From: Rhizobium sp. BK196
GTDB lineage: Bacteria; Pseudomonadota; Alphaproteobacteria; Rhizobiales; Rhizobiaceae
NCBI RefSeq assembly: GCF_014193255.1
Contig: NZ_JACHZB010000007.1
Coordinates: 124,001-188,000, forward strand
DNA length: 64,000 nucleotides
Reading direction: 5' to 3'
A model generated the notes under the pieces. The model saw only the letters and a program-made list of their open reading frames with translations, was not told the DNA's origin and did no database searches. The translations under genes were made by a program, and so were the position numbers. This document shows, piece by piece, positions 52,570 to 61,864 of this stretch (the first letter of the stretch is position 1; every line of letters begins with the position of its first letter).

Positions 52570-55001
52570 CCGAGATAGGTCTGCGCCAGAAGGTCGGAGA
52601 GCTGTTCCAGTTCACGCTCCAGCCGGTGATAGACCTCACCGCTCATCGTCTCCGGAGTCATGACGGCGAGGCCCGAATGCAGGCGCATCGCCTCGCGGTA
52701 GAAGGGCGACATCTGGCCGTTCATGAAGGCGTTCGGAAGCTGCTCGACCTCCCGATGGATCTCGTTCATCTGGAAGAGGATCGAGCGCGGATTGAGAGGA
52801 TCGAGCGCCAGGAGATCGGTGACGGTCAGCCGCGCGGTGTTGACGTTGTAGCGGCGGCGGTGGGTCATGACGCTGTCGCCGATCTCGAGCAGCATGTCGA
52901 GCGCGCCGTCGGGCGCTTCCGGGCCGGACATATGGCCGAGAAGCCGCGTCATGTGCAGACCGCGCTCGATGTATCGGCCAAGCGAGAGAAAGCGCCAGCC
53001 TGTGAAGCGGTACATGTTTTCATGCACGAGACCGGCAAAGCCCGCGAGCTTGCGCAACAGGATGGTCATCGCATGGCTGGCATCGTCACCGGCGGTGATA
53101 GTCGAGTGGAAGCGGCGGGCGGTCTTGGCAAGATCGTTCAGCGCCAGCCATCCGTCCGGCGAGAAGCGATCTCGGATATTGCTCGCCGAATAGACGGCGC
53201 TGTCAATATTGCGCAGCAGCGATTCCGGCACCGGCTCGGCGGTGTCGATATCGACGGCGGCAAGATAATTGGTGACGTCGGCAAGCAGCGGCTGGTTCGG
53301 GTCGGCTGCCTCGGCGTAGCGTGCGTGCCAGGCGCGCAGGATGCGCAGCGCTCCTTCGGCGCGTTCGATATAGCGGCCCAGCCAGAAGAGGTTGTCGGCT
53401 GCGCGGCTCGGCAGGCTGCCCGGCATGTTGCGGGTGAAGCTGCCTTCGGCCGGCAGAAGAGTGTGGCGCTCGACCGGCTTGTCGCTGACGATCCAGACAT
53501 CGGCCGCTGCGCCACCGGATTGCATAGCGATGGCGGCGACATCGTCTCCGGAACCGATGCGGGCAAAGCCGCCGGGCATGATCTGCCAGCCGTTGGCGGT
53601 ACGGGCGGCGAATACGCGCAACGACATCGGCCGCGGCGTCAGCTTGCCGTTGACCCAGGCGGGTGTAGTCGAGAGCGTGACGACTTCCTGACCGACGAGC
53701 TTTGCACCGTCGCTTGTCAGCCAGTCTGCAATCGAATTCTTTGCGGTGGCGCGTAGCGACGAGCCGAGGACGGATTCGCCGCTGTCATCGAAGAAGGGCG
53801 CGCGGGAATAGGCCGGGCCGATCACCATCTTCTCGATATTGGCAGCCACGTGGTCACGCTCGTCCTTCTGGCCGCACCACCACGTGGCAATGGACGGCAG
53901 GCGCAGATCTTCGCCCAGCAGCTGGCGACAGACGGCGGGCATGAAGGCGAGCAGGGCGCGCGTTTCCAAAACGCCGGTGCCGAGCGCGTTCACGATGGTG
54001 ACGGTTTCGGCGCGCAACGACTCTACAAGGCCGGGCGTGCCGATATGCGAGTTCTGATTTAATTCCAGCGGATCGGCATAGGCAGAATCGAGACGTCGCC
54101 ACAGCACGCCAATCGGCTTCAGACCGGCGACGGTGCGCACCATGACGCGGCCGTTGACGACAGTCAGATCTTCGCCTTCCAGCAGCATGAAGCCGAGGTA
54201 GCGGGCAATATAGGCGTGTTCATAATAGGTTTCGTTGGCCGGGCCGGGGGTCAGAACCGCGATGCGGTCGTCGCCCGAATGTTTCATCGTCTGCAGCGCG
54301 TCTCGGAAGGCGCCGAAGAAGGAAGCGAGGCGGTGAACCGGCGTTTCGGCGTAAATATCGGAAAAGGCGCGGGTGGTCGCCACGCGATTTTCCAGTGCGA
54401 AGCCGGCGCCCGAAGGCGCCTGCGTGCGGTCGGCAAGTACCCACCAATTACCGTCAGGGCCACGGCCGATCTCAAAGGCGCAGAAATGCAGATAGTGCCC
54501 GGTTGCCGGTTTTACGCCGACCAGAGGTCGCTGGAATTCCGGATTGGCAGCAATGAGGGCGGGCGGAACGATGCCCTCCTCGACGAGCCTGTTGTCGCCG
54601 TAGATATCGGCAACCATCGCTTCGAGGAGATTGGCACGCTGCACGAGACCTGCGGAAAGAGCTTGCCATTCACGCTCGTCGATCAGCACCGGAATGTGGG
54701 AGAGCGGCCAGGCACGCTCGCCACTGCCCTTGGCGCCGTAAGCCCTATAAAAAACGCCGGCGTCGCGCAGGTAGCGGTCGGCGCGGGCGAACCGCTCGGC
54801 CAGATCTTTTTCCGGCATGATGTTCAGATGGGCGAGGAAGCGCTGCCAGACCGGGCGGATGGTGCCGTTATTGTCCACCATCTCGTCGGCGATGCCGGGC
54901 AAGGGCTCATAGTCGAAGACCGCATCCCCGCCGGCCGGTTCTTCGATTTCGTCCCTCAGTTCCAGTGCAGGCTTCTTGCCCATCAGACCCAGTTTCTTCA
55001 A
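52566..55001 (-). CDS. Circularly permuted ATP-grasp protein fused to an alpha-E domain
   Basis: An 811-residue fusion. Residues 75-480 match the circularly permuted ATP-grasp type 2 family (DUF404/DUF407, COG2308), with DRTQAPSGAGFALENRV (191-207) and LTVVNGRVMVRTVAGLKPIGVLWRRLD (279-305). Residues 529-805 form the all-helical alpha-E domain (DUF403, COG2307), beginning LPSRAADNLFWLGRYIERAE. ATP-grasp enzymes form amide bonds through acyl-phosphates. In many genomes the two halves are separate genes. It overlaps both neighbours by four bases, which indicates strict co-expression. Confidence 0.92.
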   Translation of the reverse strand: MKKLGLMGKKPALELRDEIEEPAGGDAVFDYEPLPGIADEMVDNNGTIRPVWQRFLAHLNIMPEKDLAERFARADRYLRDAGVFYRAYGAKGSGERAWPLSHIPVLIDEREWQALSAGLVQRANLLEAMVADIYGDNRLVEEGIVPPALIAANPEFQRPLVGVKPATGHYLHFCAFEIGRGPDGNWWVLADRTQAPSGAGFALENRVATTRAFSDIYAETPVHRLASFFGAFRDALQTMKHSGDDRIAVLTPGPANETYYEHAYIARYLGFMLLEGEDLTVVNGRVMVRTVAGLKPIGVLWRRLDSAYADPLELNQNSHIGTPGLVESLRAETVTIVNALGTGVLETRALLAFMPAVCRQLLGEDLRLPSIATWWCGQKDERDHVAANIEKMVIGPAYSRAPFFDDSGESVLGSSLRATAKNSIADWLTSDGAKLVGQEVVTLSTTPAWVNGKLTPRPMSLRVFAARTANGWQIMPGGFARIGSGDDVAAIAMQSGGAAADVWIVSDKPVERHTLLPAEGSFTRNMPGSLPSRAADNLFWLGRYIERAEGALRILRAWHARYAEAADPNQPLLADVTNYLAAVDIDTAEPVPESLLRNIDSAVYSASNIRDRFSPDGWLALNDLAKTARRFHSTITAGDDASHAMTILLRKLAGFAGLVHENMYRFTGWRFLSLGRYIERGLHMTRLLGHMSGPEAPDGALDMLLEIGDSVMTHRRRYNVNTARLTVTDLLALDPLNPRSILFQMNEIHREVEQLPNAFMNGQMSPFYREAMRLHSGLAVMTPETMSGEVYHRLERELEQLSDLLAQTYLG

Positions 55002-58000
55002 ATTCCGGCGGGCCGCCTCAGATCCAGCGTGAGCGGGAATTCAGGCGAGACCGCCTCGGCGCGCGGAATATAACCGCCCGCCGTGTGTCCCCACGGTTCG
55101 AAGCGGGCGAGTCGGCGCGCTTCCGCCTCGTTGCCATTGACCGGGAAGGTGTCATAGTTCCGCCCGCCCGGATGGGCAACGTGATAGATGCAGCCGCCAA
55201 TAGAACGTTTCGACCATGTATCATAAATGTCAAAAGTCAAAGGCGTATTCACCGGCAGTACCGGATGTAAACCGGAAGCTGGCTGCCAGGCTTTGAAACG
55301 CACGCCGGCGATGGAAACGCCTGATGTGCCTGTCGGCGTCAAAGGCACGATCCGACCGTTGCAAGTGACGGTATAGCGCGAGGCATTGCCGGTTTCGAGG
55401 CGGACCTGCAGGCGCTCGACCGACGAATCGACATAACGCACCGTGCCGCCGATCGCGCCTTGCTCACCCATGACATGCCAGGGTTCCAGCGCTTGCCGCA
55501 GTTCCAGTTTTGAGCCTTCGTATTCGACTTCGCCGCAGAAGGGGAAGCGGAATTCGAGCTGTGCCTTGAACCATTCGGGGCTCAGGTCGAAGCCGTTTTC
55601 GCTGAGGTCCGCGAGTACATCGAGGAAATCCTGCCAGACATAATGCGGGAGCATGAAACGGTCATGCAGCGAGGTGCCCCAGCGGACGAACTTGCCATCG
55701 GCCGGCCTCATCCAGAAGCGGGCAATCAGCGCACGCACCAGCAATTGCTGGGCGAGCGACATGCGGGCATTCGGCGGCATTTCGAAGCCACGGAACTCGA
55801 CGAGGCCGAGGCGACCGGTTGGCCCATCTGGAGAGAAGAGCTTGTCGATGCAGATTTCGGCCCGGTGCGTATTGCCGGTCACGTCGATCAAGAGGTTGCG
55901 GAACAGGCGGTCGACCAGCCAGGGCAGGGGCTGCAGGCCGCGACCGGGCGCCGGAATCTGCGCGAGCGCGATTTCCAATTCGTAGAGGCTGTCGTGGCGT
56001 GCTTCGTCGATACGCGGCGCCTGGCTGGTCGGGCCGATGAAAAGGCCGGAGAAGAGATAGGAGAGGGATGGATGGCGCTGCCAGTGCAGCACCAGGCTCT
56101 TCAGGAGATCGGGACGGCGCAGGAAAGGGCTGTTGTTCGGATTGCTGCCGCCAACGACGACATGGTTGCCGCCGCCGGTGCCGGTGTGTCGGCCGTCGAT
56201 CATGAATTTGTCGGCGCCGAGGCGGCTCTCCCGCGCTTCCTCGTAGATGGCGGTGGTGATGTCGACCGTTTCCTTCCATGTCGAGGAAGGATGAATATTG
56301 ACCTCGATGACGCCAGGGTCGGGTGCCACGCGGATGACGTTGATGCGCTCATCCTGCGGCGGTGCATAGCCTTCGATATGGACGGCAAGGCCGAGAGCGG
56401 CGGCGGCGCGTTCGGTCGAGGCGATGAGATCGAGATAATCTTCGAGCGTCTCTGTTGGCGGCATGAACACGCAGAGGCGACCGTCGCGGGGCTCGACGGA
56501 AATTGCGGTGCGGACGTAACCGCCGATCTCGTTGGCGGACTGAGGCATGGTCGGCTGCTGACCGGTGAAGGGCTGGAAGTGCGCAGCCTGCAGCGGACGC
56601 CCGCTGTCCTGACCAAAATCCGGCAGTTCGGGCCGCTGCACGAAGGGATCCAGCGGGTTGATGTAGGGATATTGCGAGGGTGGGATATAGGCGAGCGAAT
56701 TGAGCGGCAGGCGGTAGCCGACCGGGCTATCGCCTGGGACGAGGAAAATGCGGCCGCGCCGCGTCGACCATTTCTCACTCATCCAGTTGCGGCCGTTGGC
56801 GCGCGCATTCCAAGCCTGAACGGGCAGAACATAGCCGGTGGGGCGGGTCAAGCCGCGATCGAAGACGCGGGCGATGCGTGTACGTTCCTCGGCATCCTTC
56901 AACTTTGAATTCGATGGGTCTACGTTTTCCGGAAGGTTTGCTTCCTTGACCAGCCATTCGGCCGGATCTTCGAAGGCGGGGGCGACATAATCAGATGAAA
57001 TGTCCAGTTCGCCTGCGATCGCAGTCAGCAGCCGGCCGGCATCGTCCTCGGTGACCTGATAGTTGCGGCCTTCAGTGGCAACGAGATTGTCATTCGACCA
57101 GATCGGCAGGCCATCCTTGCGCCAGTAGAGCGAGAAGGTCCAGCGCGGCAGGCTTTCGCCCGGATACCACTTGCCTTGGCCATAGTGCAGGAAGCCATTT
57201 GGAGCAAAACGGGCGCGCAGCCGGCGGATCAAGGCGTCCGCCTTTTCGCGCTTCGTCGGGCCGACGGCTTCGGTGTTCCATTCATCAGACTGGAAATCGT
57301 CGATGGAGACAAAGGTCGGTTCGCCACCCATAGTGAGGCGCACGTCTTCGGCTTCGAGGATGCGGTCGACCTTTTCGCCAAGTTCGTTGAGTTGGTCCCA
57401 GGCGTCGTCGGAAAAGGGTTTGGTGATGCGCGGATGTTCGGCGACGCGGGCAACCTTCATGTCGAAGGCGAATTCAGTCTCGGCTTCGCCGAAATAGCCG
57501 CCTGATATCGGCGCGGCGTTGCGGTAATGCGGCGTAGCCGCAAGCGGGATATGGCTTTCACCTGTCAAAAGGCCTGAGGTCGGGTCGAGGCCGATCCAGC
57601 CGGCACCGGGAAGATAGACTTCCGCCCAGGCATGGAGGTCGGTGAAATCATATTCCGTACCAGAGGGCCCATCGAGCGCCTTGAGGTCCGGGGTAAGCTG
57701 GATGAGATAACCGGAGACGAAGCGCGCGGCGAGGCCGAGGTGCCGCAATATCTGGACGAGCAGCCAGCTCGTGTCGCGGCAAGAGCCCTTGGCAGTTTCG
57801 AGCGTCTCCTCCGGTGTCTGGACGCCGGCCTCCATGCGGATCACATAGCCGATCTGCTGCTGTAAGCGCATGTTAAGGCCGACGACCATATCGACGGTCT
57901 TCTGCACTGAGCGGTCGAGCGTTTCGAGGAAGGCCTTCAGACGCGGGCCGGGCTCATCCGGCTTCATGTATATCGACAGGTCTTCACGGATCGTTTCTGG

Positions 58001-58318
58001 ATAGTCGAAAGGCCACATCGTCGATTCCTCTTCGACGAAGAAGTCGAAGGGATTGTAAACTGTCATGTCGGCGACGAGATCGACCTCGATCTTGAATTCG
58101 GTCACCGGGTCGGGGAAGACGAAGCGGGCGAGGTAGTTGCCGTATGGATCCTGCTGCAGGTTTACGAAATGGTTCGACGGCGTAACCTTCAGCGAATGGC
58201 TCAGCACCCGCGTCTTCGAATGCGAGGCAGGCTTCAGGCGGATAATCTGTGGGCCGAGGCGGACCGGTTTGTCATATTGATAATGGGTCAGATGATAGAT
58301 GCTGGCTTTGATCGACAT
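54998..58318 (-). CDS. Large transglutaminase-DUF2126 (putative amidoligase) protein
   Basis: A 1106-residue cytoplasmic protein. The N-terminal third has the bacterial transglutaminase N domain (1-110) and core with C180 (AKGSCRDTSWLL), H229 (DLHAWAEVY) and D245 (WIGLDPTSGL). From about residue 290 to the end it is DUF2126 (COG4196), annotated as a putative amidoligase, with DVRLTMGGEPTFVSIDD near 335 and a GGGNHVVVGG loop near 720. It is the first gene of the operon with the ATP-grasp/alpha-E and small transglutaminase genes. Predicted chemistry is ligation and remodelling of amide bonds; substrate unknown. Confidence 0.93.
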   Translation of the reverse strand: MSIKASIYHLTHYQYDKPVRLGPQIIRLKPASHSKTRVLSHSLKVTPSNHFVNLQQDPYGNYLARFVFPDPVTEFKIEVDLVADMTVYNPFDFFVEEESTMWPFDYPETIREDLSIYMKPDEPGPRLKAFLETLDRSVQKTVDMVVGLNMRLQQQIGYVIRMEAGVQTPEETLETAKGSCRDTSWLLVQILRHLGLAARFVSGYLIQLTPDLKALDGPSGTEYDFTDLHAWAEVYLPGAGWIGLDPTSGLLTGESHIPLAATPHYRNAAPISGGYFGEAETEFAFDMKVARVAEHPRITKPFSDDAWDQLNELGEKVDRILEAEDVRLTMGGEPTFVSIDDFQSDEWNTEAVGPTKREKADALIRRLRARFAPNGFLHYGQGKWYPGESLPRWTFSLYWRKDGLPIWSNDNLVATEGRNYQVTEDDAGRLLTAIAGELDISSDYVAPAFEDPAEWLVKEANLPENVDPSNSKLKDAEERTRIARVFDRGLTRPTGYVLPVQAWNARANGRNWMSEKWSTRRGRIFLVPGDSPVGYRLPLNSLAYIPPSQYPYINPLDPFVQRPELPDFGQDSGRPLQAAHFQPFTGQQPTMPQSANEIGGYVRTAISVEPRDGRLCVFMPPTETLEDYLDLIASTERAAAALGLAVHIEGYAPPQDERINVIRVAPDPGVIEVNIHPSSTWKETVDITTAIYEEARESRLGADKFMIDGRHTGTGGGNHVVVGGSNPNNSPFLRRPDLLKSLVLHWQRHPSLSYLFSGLFIGPTSQAPRIDEARHDSLYELEIALAQIPAPGRGLQPLPWLVDRLFRNLLIDVTGNTHRAEICIDKLFSPDGPTGRLGLVEFRGFEMPPNARMSLAQQLLVRALIARFWMRPADGKFVRWGTSLHDRFMLPHYVWQDFLDVLADLSENGFDLSPEWFKAQLEFRFPFCGEVEYEGSKLELRQALEPWHVMGEQGAIGGTVRYVDSSVERLQVRLETGNASRYTVTCNGRIVPLTPTGTSGVSIAGVRFKAWQPASGLHPVLPVNTPLTFDIYDTWSKRSIGGCIYHVAHPGGRNYDTFPVNGNEAEARRLARFEPWGHTAGGYIPRAEAVSPEFPLTLDLRRPAGI

Positions 58319-58425
58319 ATTGCTCTTTTGTCCGCGCGCCGTTGATCGGCTTAGCTGTTCCCAAAGCCAGTGTGTGCAATGCAGCGAAAGAATGCAAGGC
58401 AGAAAGGTTAACGCGGGGATGACGT

Positions 58426-59808
58426 TCAGGCGGCTCTGTTGAAGGTCACCGACGCCTTCAAGCCCCTGCCGCCGCGGCCGGGGATGAGTGTCAGTCTAGC
58501 GTTGAAAAGATGGGCGATTTCCTCAACGATCGGCAGGCCGAGACCAGCGCCGGGCGCACCGGATTCACTGCCGCGCGAGAAACGCTTTCTGACCGCTTCG
58601 AGCTTTTCGGGTGGAATGCCCGGGCCGTTGTCCTCGACCTCCAGCCGCACCGTCTCGGCATCTTCAAGGATCCGCACGGTCACTTCTGCGCCCTGGCCGG
58701 CATAGGCAATGGCGTTGCCGGCAAGATTGCGCAGCATTTCGCCGATCAGCAGCGGTTCGGCGCGGATCATGGCAGGGCCTTCACCCTCGAAGCCGAGATC
58801 GATGCCGGCTTCGGCAGCACGCGGGATCTGCTCGCCGGTTATCTCCTGGGCGATGGCGGCAAGATCGATGGCCGAGGCCGTCAGTGCTTCCTTGGCGGTG
58901 GCGGCATCGATCTTGGCCATGAGCAGAAGCTGCGCAAGGATGCGCTCGGCATGGGCAACGGCTTGATCGCCCTTGAGGGCAGCGTGCTGTGCCTCATCCA
59001 GGGAGCCGGCGCGGGCGGATAGGGCAAGCTGCGTGCGGATGATGGTAAGCGGGGTGCGCAGCTGATGGCTGGCATTGCCGGTGAAATTGCGCAGCGCATC
59101 GAGAGCCGATTGCAGGCGCACCATGAAGGAGTTGACAGTATCGACGAGCGGCTGCACCTCGCTCGGCACGGATTGCTCGATCGGGTGCAGGTCGTCGGGG
59201 CTGCGTTCGCCGATGGCATCGCCGAGCTTGTAGAGCGGCCGCAGCGCCACTGTAACGGAAATCCAGACGATGACGGCCGCGCCGGCAATCATTAGCGCAA
59301 GACGCAGCGCTGAGCGGACGAGAATTGCCCGCGCCAGGTGACGGCGGGCAATGGTGGTTTCGGCGACGGTGACGACAAAGGGCACGGAGCGGATGCCGGT
59401 CGAGGCGGAGCGCCTCAATGTCGCGACACGGATCGGCTCGCCGCGGAAGATGTCGTCAGCAAAGGCAGCCGTATCGCCCTGCGTTTCCTTCAGTACGGGA
59501 AGCGCCTGGTAACCGGTGATGAAATCTCCGGGTGGGCCGTCAACCCGGTAAAAGACACGATCCTGTGCCGCCGAAGTCAGCATTTCCAGCGCGACATAGG
59601 GAATATCGACCTCAAGTGTGCCATCTTCGGCAACGACGACACGTTCGGCAATGGCGAGCGCGGAACCTGCGAGCACGCGGTCGGAAACGATATTCGAGGT
59701 CTGCACGGCCTCGCGCCAGGTATCGGCGAGTGCCAGCGTGCCGATAACGGCAGTCGAGACGAGCAGCCAGAAAAGCAACCGGCGCCGGAGCGAATAGGCT
59801 GCCGTCAT
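58426..59808 (-). CDS. TctE-like sensor histidine kinase with 2CSK_N domain
   Basis: A 460-residue membrane kinase. Helices at about 10-28 and 168-188 flank a 140-residue periplasmic region of the 2CSK_N type (SDRVLAGSALAIAERV, DIPYVALEMLTSAAQDRVFYRV). A short HAMP segment leads to HisKA with H248 (NASHQLRTPLT) and HATPase_c with VEDNGPGIPPEKLE and GAGLGLPIVEEI. TctE-type kinases respond to carboxylates or other periplasmic ligands, often through a binding protein. Its ATG overlaps the response-regulator stop by four bases. Confidence 0.93.
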   Translation of the reverse strand: MTAAYSLRRRLLFWLLVSTAVIGTLALADTWREAVQTSNIVSDRVLAGSALAIAERVVVAEDGTLEVDIPYVALEMLTSAAQDRVFYRVDGPPGDFITGYQALPVLKETQGDTAAFADDIFRGEPIRVATLRRSASTGIRSVPFVVTVAETTIARRHLARAILVRSALRLALMIAGAAVIVWISVTVALRPLYKLGDAIGERSPDDLHPIEQSVPSEVQPLVDTVNSFMVRLQSALDALRNFTGNASHQLRTPLTIIRTQLALSARAGSLDEAQHAALKGDQAVAHAERILAQLLLMAKIDAATAKEALTASAIDLAAIAQEITGEQIPRAAEAGIDLGFEGEGPAMIRAEPLLIGEMLRNLAGNAIAYAGQGAEVTVRILEDAETVRLEVEDNGPGIPPEKLEAVRKRFSRGSESGAPGAGLGLPIVEEIAHLFNARLTLIPGRGGRGLKASVTFNRAA

Positions 59809-60482
59809 GGGGCCTCGGGCAGTTTATCGAGATAATAGCCGATGCCGCGGGCAGTCTTGACTGTCAGGCCATGCGGCGAAAGCCTCTTTCTCAGGCGGCT
59901 GACATATTGCTCGATGGCATTGGCCGATATGTCGTCATCGAAAGCGGTCAGCGACTGCATGATTGCCTCCTTGGCGACGACCTTGCCGGCACGCATGAAG
60001 AGGATTTCGAGCAGGCCGAGTTCGCGGGCGGGAATATCGAGCGGCGTGGCGCCTGCAGAAAAGGCGCGGGAATTGAGATCGAGCGAGATCGATCCGAAAC
60101 TGATGGTCGAGGAATGCAATCCCGCCTGGCGGCGCAGCAGCACGCGGACGCGCGCCTCGAATTCGGCAATGTCGAAAGGTTTGATGAGATAGTCGTCGGC
60201 GCCGAGATCCAGCCCTTTCACACGTTCTTCCGGCGAGCCGCGGGCCGTCAGGATGAGGACGGCAGCCCGGCTGCCGCGGGCGCGCATGGCGCGCAGCACA
60301 TCGAGCCCATCCATCTCGGGCAAGTTCAGATCGAGGATGATCAGATCGAAATTTTCCGCTGCGATCACCGCATTGGCCGAAGCTCCGTCATGGACGACAT
60401 CGACGGCATGACCCGTGCCGCGCAAGATCGCCGACAGGCCATCGGCCAGCGCGATATTGTCTTCGGTAAGCAGGATGCGCAA
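59805..60482 (-). CDS. TctD-like OmpR-family response regulator
   Basis: A 225-residue regulator. The receiver domain has the acidic pair E7/D8, phospho-acceptor D51 (LILDLNLPEMDG), T80 and K102 (YLIKPFD). The C-terminal winged helix (about 125-220) is of the OmpR type, ending TVKTARGIGYYL. The TTG at 60482 was chosen because GAGGAAAAGATCCG precedes it and the receiver domain then starts at residue 2 (RILLTEDN); an upstream in-frame ATG at 60626 would add 48 unrelated residues. Its partner is the adjacent kinase. Confidence 0.93.
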   Translation of the reverse strand: MRILLTEDNIALADGLSAILRGTGHAVDVVHDGASANAVIAAENFDLIILDLNLPEMDGLDVLRAMRARGSRAAVLILTARGSPEERVKGLDLGADDYLIKPFDIAEFEARVRVLLRRQAGLHSSTISFGSISLDLNSRAFSAGATPLDIPARELGLLEILFMRAGKVVAKEAIMQSLTAFDDDISANAIEQYVSRLRKRLSPHGLTVKTARGIGYYLDKLPEAP

Positions 60483-60639
60483 CGGATCTTTTCCTCGATT
60501 TTTCGGGGAGTTTATCAGGGATGGCAACCGGCTGTCACAGCGATTCTGGGACTTGGTGAACGGAAGATCCCAAGGCGTATCCACTCCCCTCGACTCGTCT
60601 GGCGAGGAGAGTGGCGCTCCGTTCACACAAGAAGGTTGA

Positions 60640-61110
60640 TCAGGCTGCCTGAAGAATGTTGATGCCGTGGCTGGCGGTCAGGCTCATGATGCGGCCGATC
60701 GCTTCCGGCGTCGGTTGCCCTTTCGGAGCTTCGTTCGATGCGGCGGCTTCGAAGAAGGCGATCATCTCGTCATCGACGATTGACATCATGACGGCCTGGA
60801 CCGGGCTGGCATTCTGGTAGGCATGCGGTGCGTGGGCTGGAATGGTCACGACATCGCCGGCGACAGCATCGGTTTCGACTGGCTTTCCGTCAACCATGCT
60901 CCAGATGCGCACCGTGCCTTCCAGGATGCGGAAGATTTCCGGCGAGGCATGGGTGTGCGGCGGCGTACCGCTGCCGGGGGGAATGATGACATCGACGACA
61001 TTGAAGGCCGTGCCTTCGAGCTTGCCGCGCTTGCGGACCTGGTCGCCCATGACCCAGAAGGTATTGGCGGCGGCCAGCGGATGGACTTTTGCTGAGCTGT
61101 TGGTATTCAT
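60640..61110 (-). CDS. Cupin-domain protein
   Basis: A 156-residue single cupin. Motif 1 is PPGSGTPPHTHASPEIFRILEG (His, His, Glu metal ligands, about 52-73) and motif 2 is AGDVVTIPAHAPHAYQN (about 92-108). Small cupins bind a metal and act as dioxygenases, isomerases or sensors; the specific role is unknown. The start MNTNSSAKV at 61110 overlaps the TetR gene stop by four bases, so the two are expressed together and this gene is a likely target of that regulator. Confidence 0.9.
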   Translation of the reverse strand: MNTNSSAKVHPLAAANTFWVMGDQVRKRGKLEGTAFNVVDVIIPPGSGTPPHTHASPEIFRILEGTVRIWSMVDGKPVETDAVAGDVVTIPAHAPHAYQNASPVQAVMMSIVDDEMIAFFEAAASNEAPKGQPTPEAIGRIMSLTASHGINILQAA

Positions 61111-61727
61111 TTCGGTTCTTTCGTCCTGTTTAGCCCGTCTCTCCTTGCCGCATCGAGCAGGGCTTCTATTGCCCATGCGGCGGCCTTGCCGGCTTCCTCG
61201 CCGGAGAAGCCCCAATAATCTTTCATCGTTTGCCAGGCGGTGGCACTGAACAGCAGTTGCACGGCGGCCTCCAGCTGCCTTGCGCGTTCCGGCACTAAGT
61301 CTTTCGAAACTTCTGCCAGGCTCTTGCGGAAGGCGGCCTGCCGTTCCTCATTGGCCTGGAGGCGCATCTGCCGGCCGGCACCGCTCGCATGCGATGCGCG
61401 CACGATGCCTTCGATACCGTCGAGCGACGCGAAAAGCGCCGGCGGCAGCTCAGTCAGATCTTTTTCGCTTTGCGGCCAGAAACGGACGCCGAGCGAGGCA
61501 TTCGCGTCGTTCCAGAAAGCCTCCAGCAGCGCCTCCTTGGTGGGGAAGTGCCGAAAGATCGTCCGGCGGTTGACGCCGGAGACGGTAGCGAGTTCGTCAA
61601 AGCTCAGAGCATTATCAGGATCCTGTTCGAACATGGTGCGCACACCCGCCAGGATACGTTCCCGGGTGGCCTGTGCCTGCTCAGCCCTCAATGGACTTTC
61701 ATATTTTGTCACTAGTTGTGTATTCAT
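61107..61727 (-). CDS. TetR-family transcriptional regulator
   Basis: A 206-residue regulator. The HTH (ALSFDELATVSGVNRRTIFRHFPTKEALLEAFW, about residues 39-71) is typical; the C-terminal ligand domain resembles TetR_C groups with GIEGIVRASHASGAGRQMRL. A dyad of TGTCA half-sites covers its own start codon, so autoregulation is likely. The cupin gene follows with a four-base overlap. A GNAT gene diverges to the right. Confidence 0.92.
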   Translation of the reverse strand: MNTQLVTKYESPLRAEQAQATRERILAGVRTMFEQDPDNALSFDELATVSGVNRRTIFRHFPTKEALLEAFWNDANASLGVRFWPQSEKDLTELPPALFASLDGIEGIVRASHASGAGRQMRLQANEERQAAFRKSLAEVSKDLVPERARQLEAAVQLLFSATAWQTMKDYWGFSGEEAGKAAAWAIEALLDAARRDGLNRTKEPK

Positions 61728-61744
61728 GTCACTAATAATGACAT
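61707..61744. promoter_or_regulatory. Candidate TetR operator: repeated TGTCA/TGACA half-sites
   Basis: ATGTCA (61726-61731) and TGACAT (61739-61744) are a perfect dyad with seven bases between. A further GTCACTA copy (61708-61714) repeats that at 61728-61734, 20 bases away, about two helix turns. The dyad overlaps the TetR start codon, a good location for autorepression. Confidence 0.5.
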
Positions 61745-61864
61745 CAGACTTTGATTTGTCAATGGCTCTCTTCGACCTGGACCACTTTCAACGCTCCGCG
61801 ATGCCAATGGCGAGATGCAGGTCGTTATGGTAAGGTCGAGAGGCTGCGTGGGGAGACTTTGCAG

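Noticed and set aside
55643..56908. 421-codon open frame opposite the DUF2126 gene
   Set aside because: Low-complexity antisense frame; the minus-strand gene is strongly supported by domain motifs and operon overlap.
58340..58380. EcfG-type promoter before the DUF2126 operon
   Set aside because: GGAAC is present on the minus strand (58357-58361) but no CGTT box occurs at 16-17 bases.
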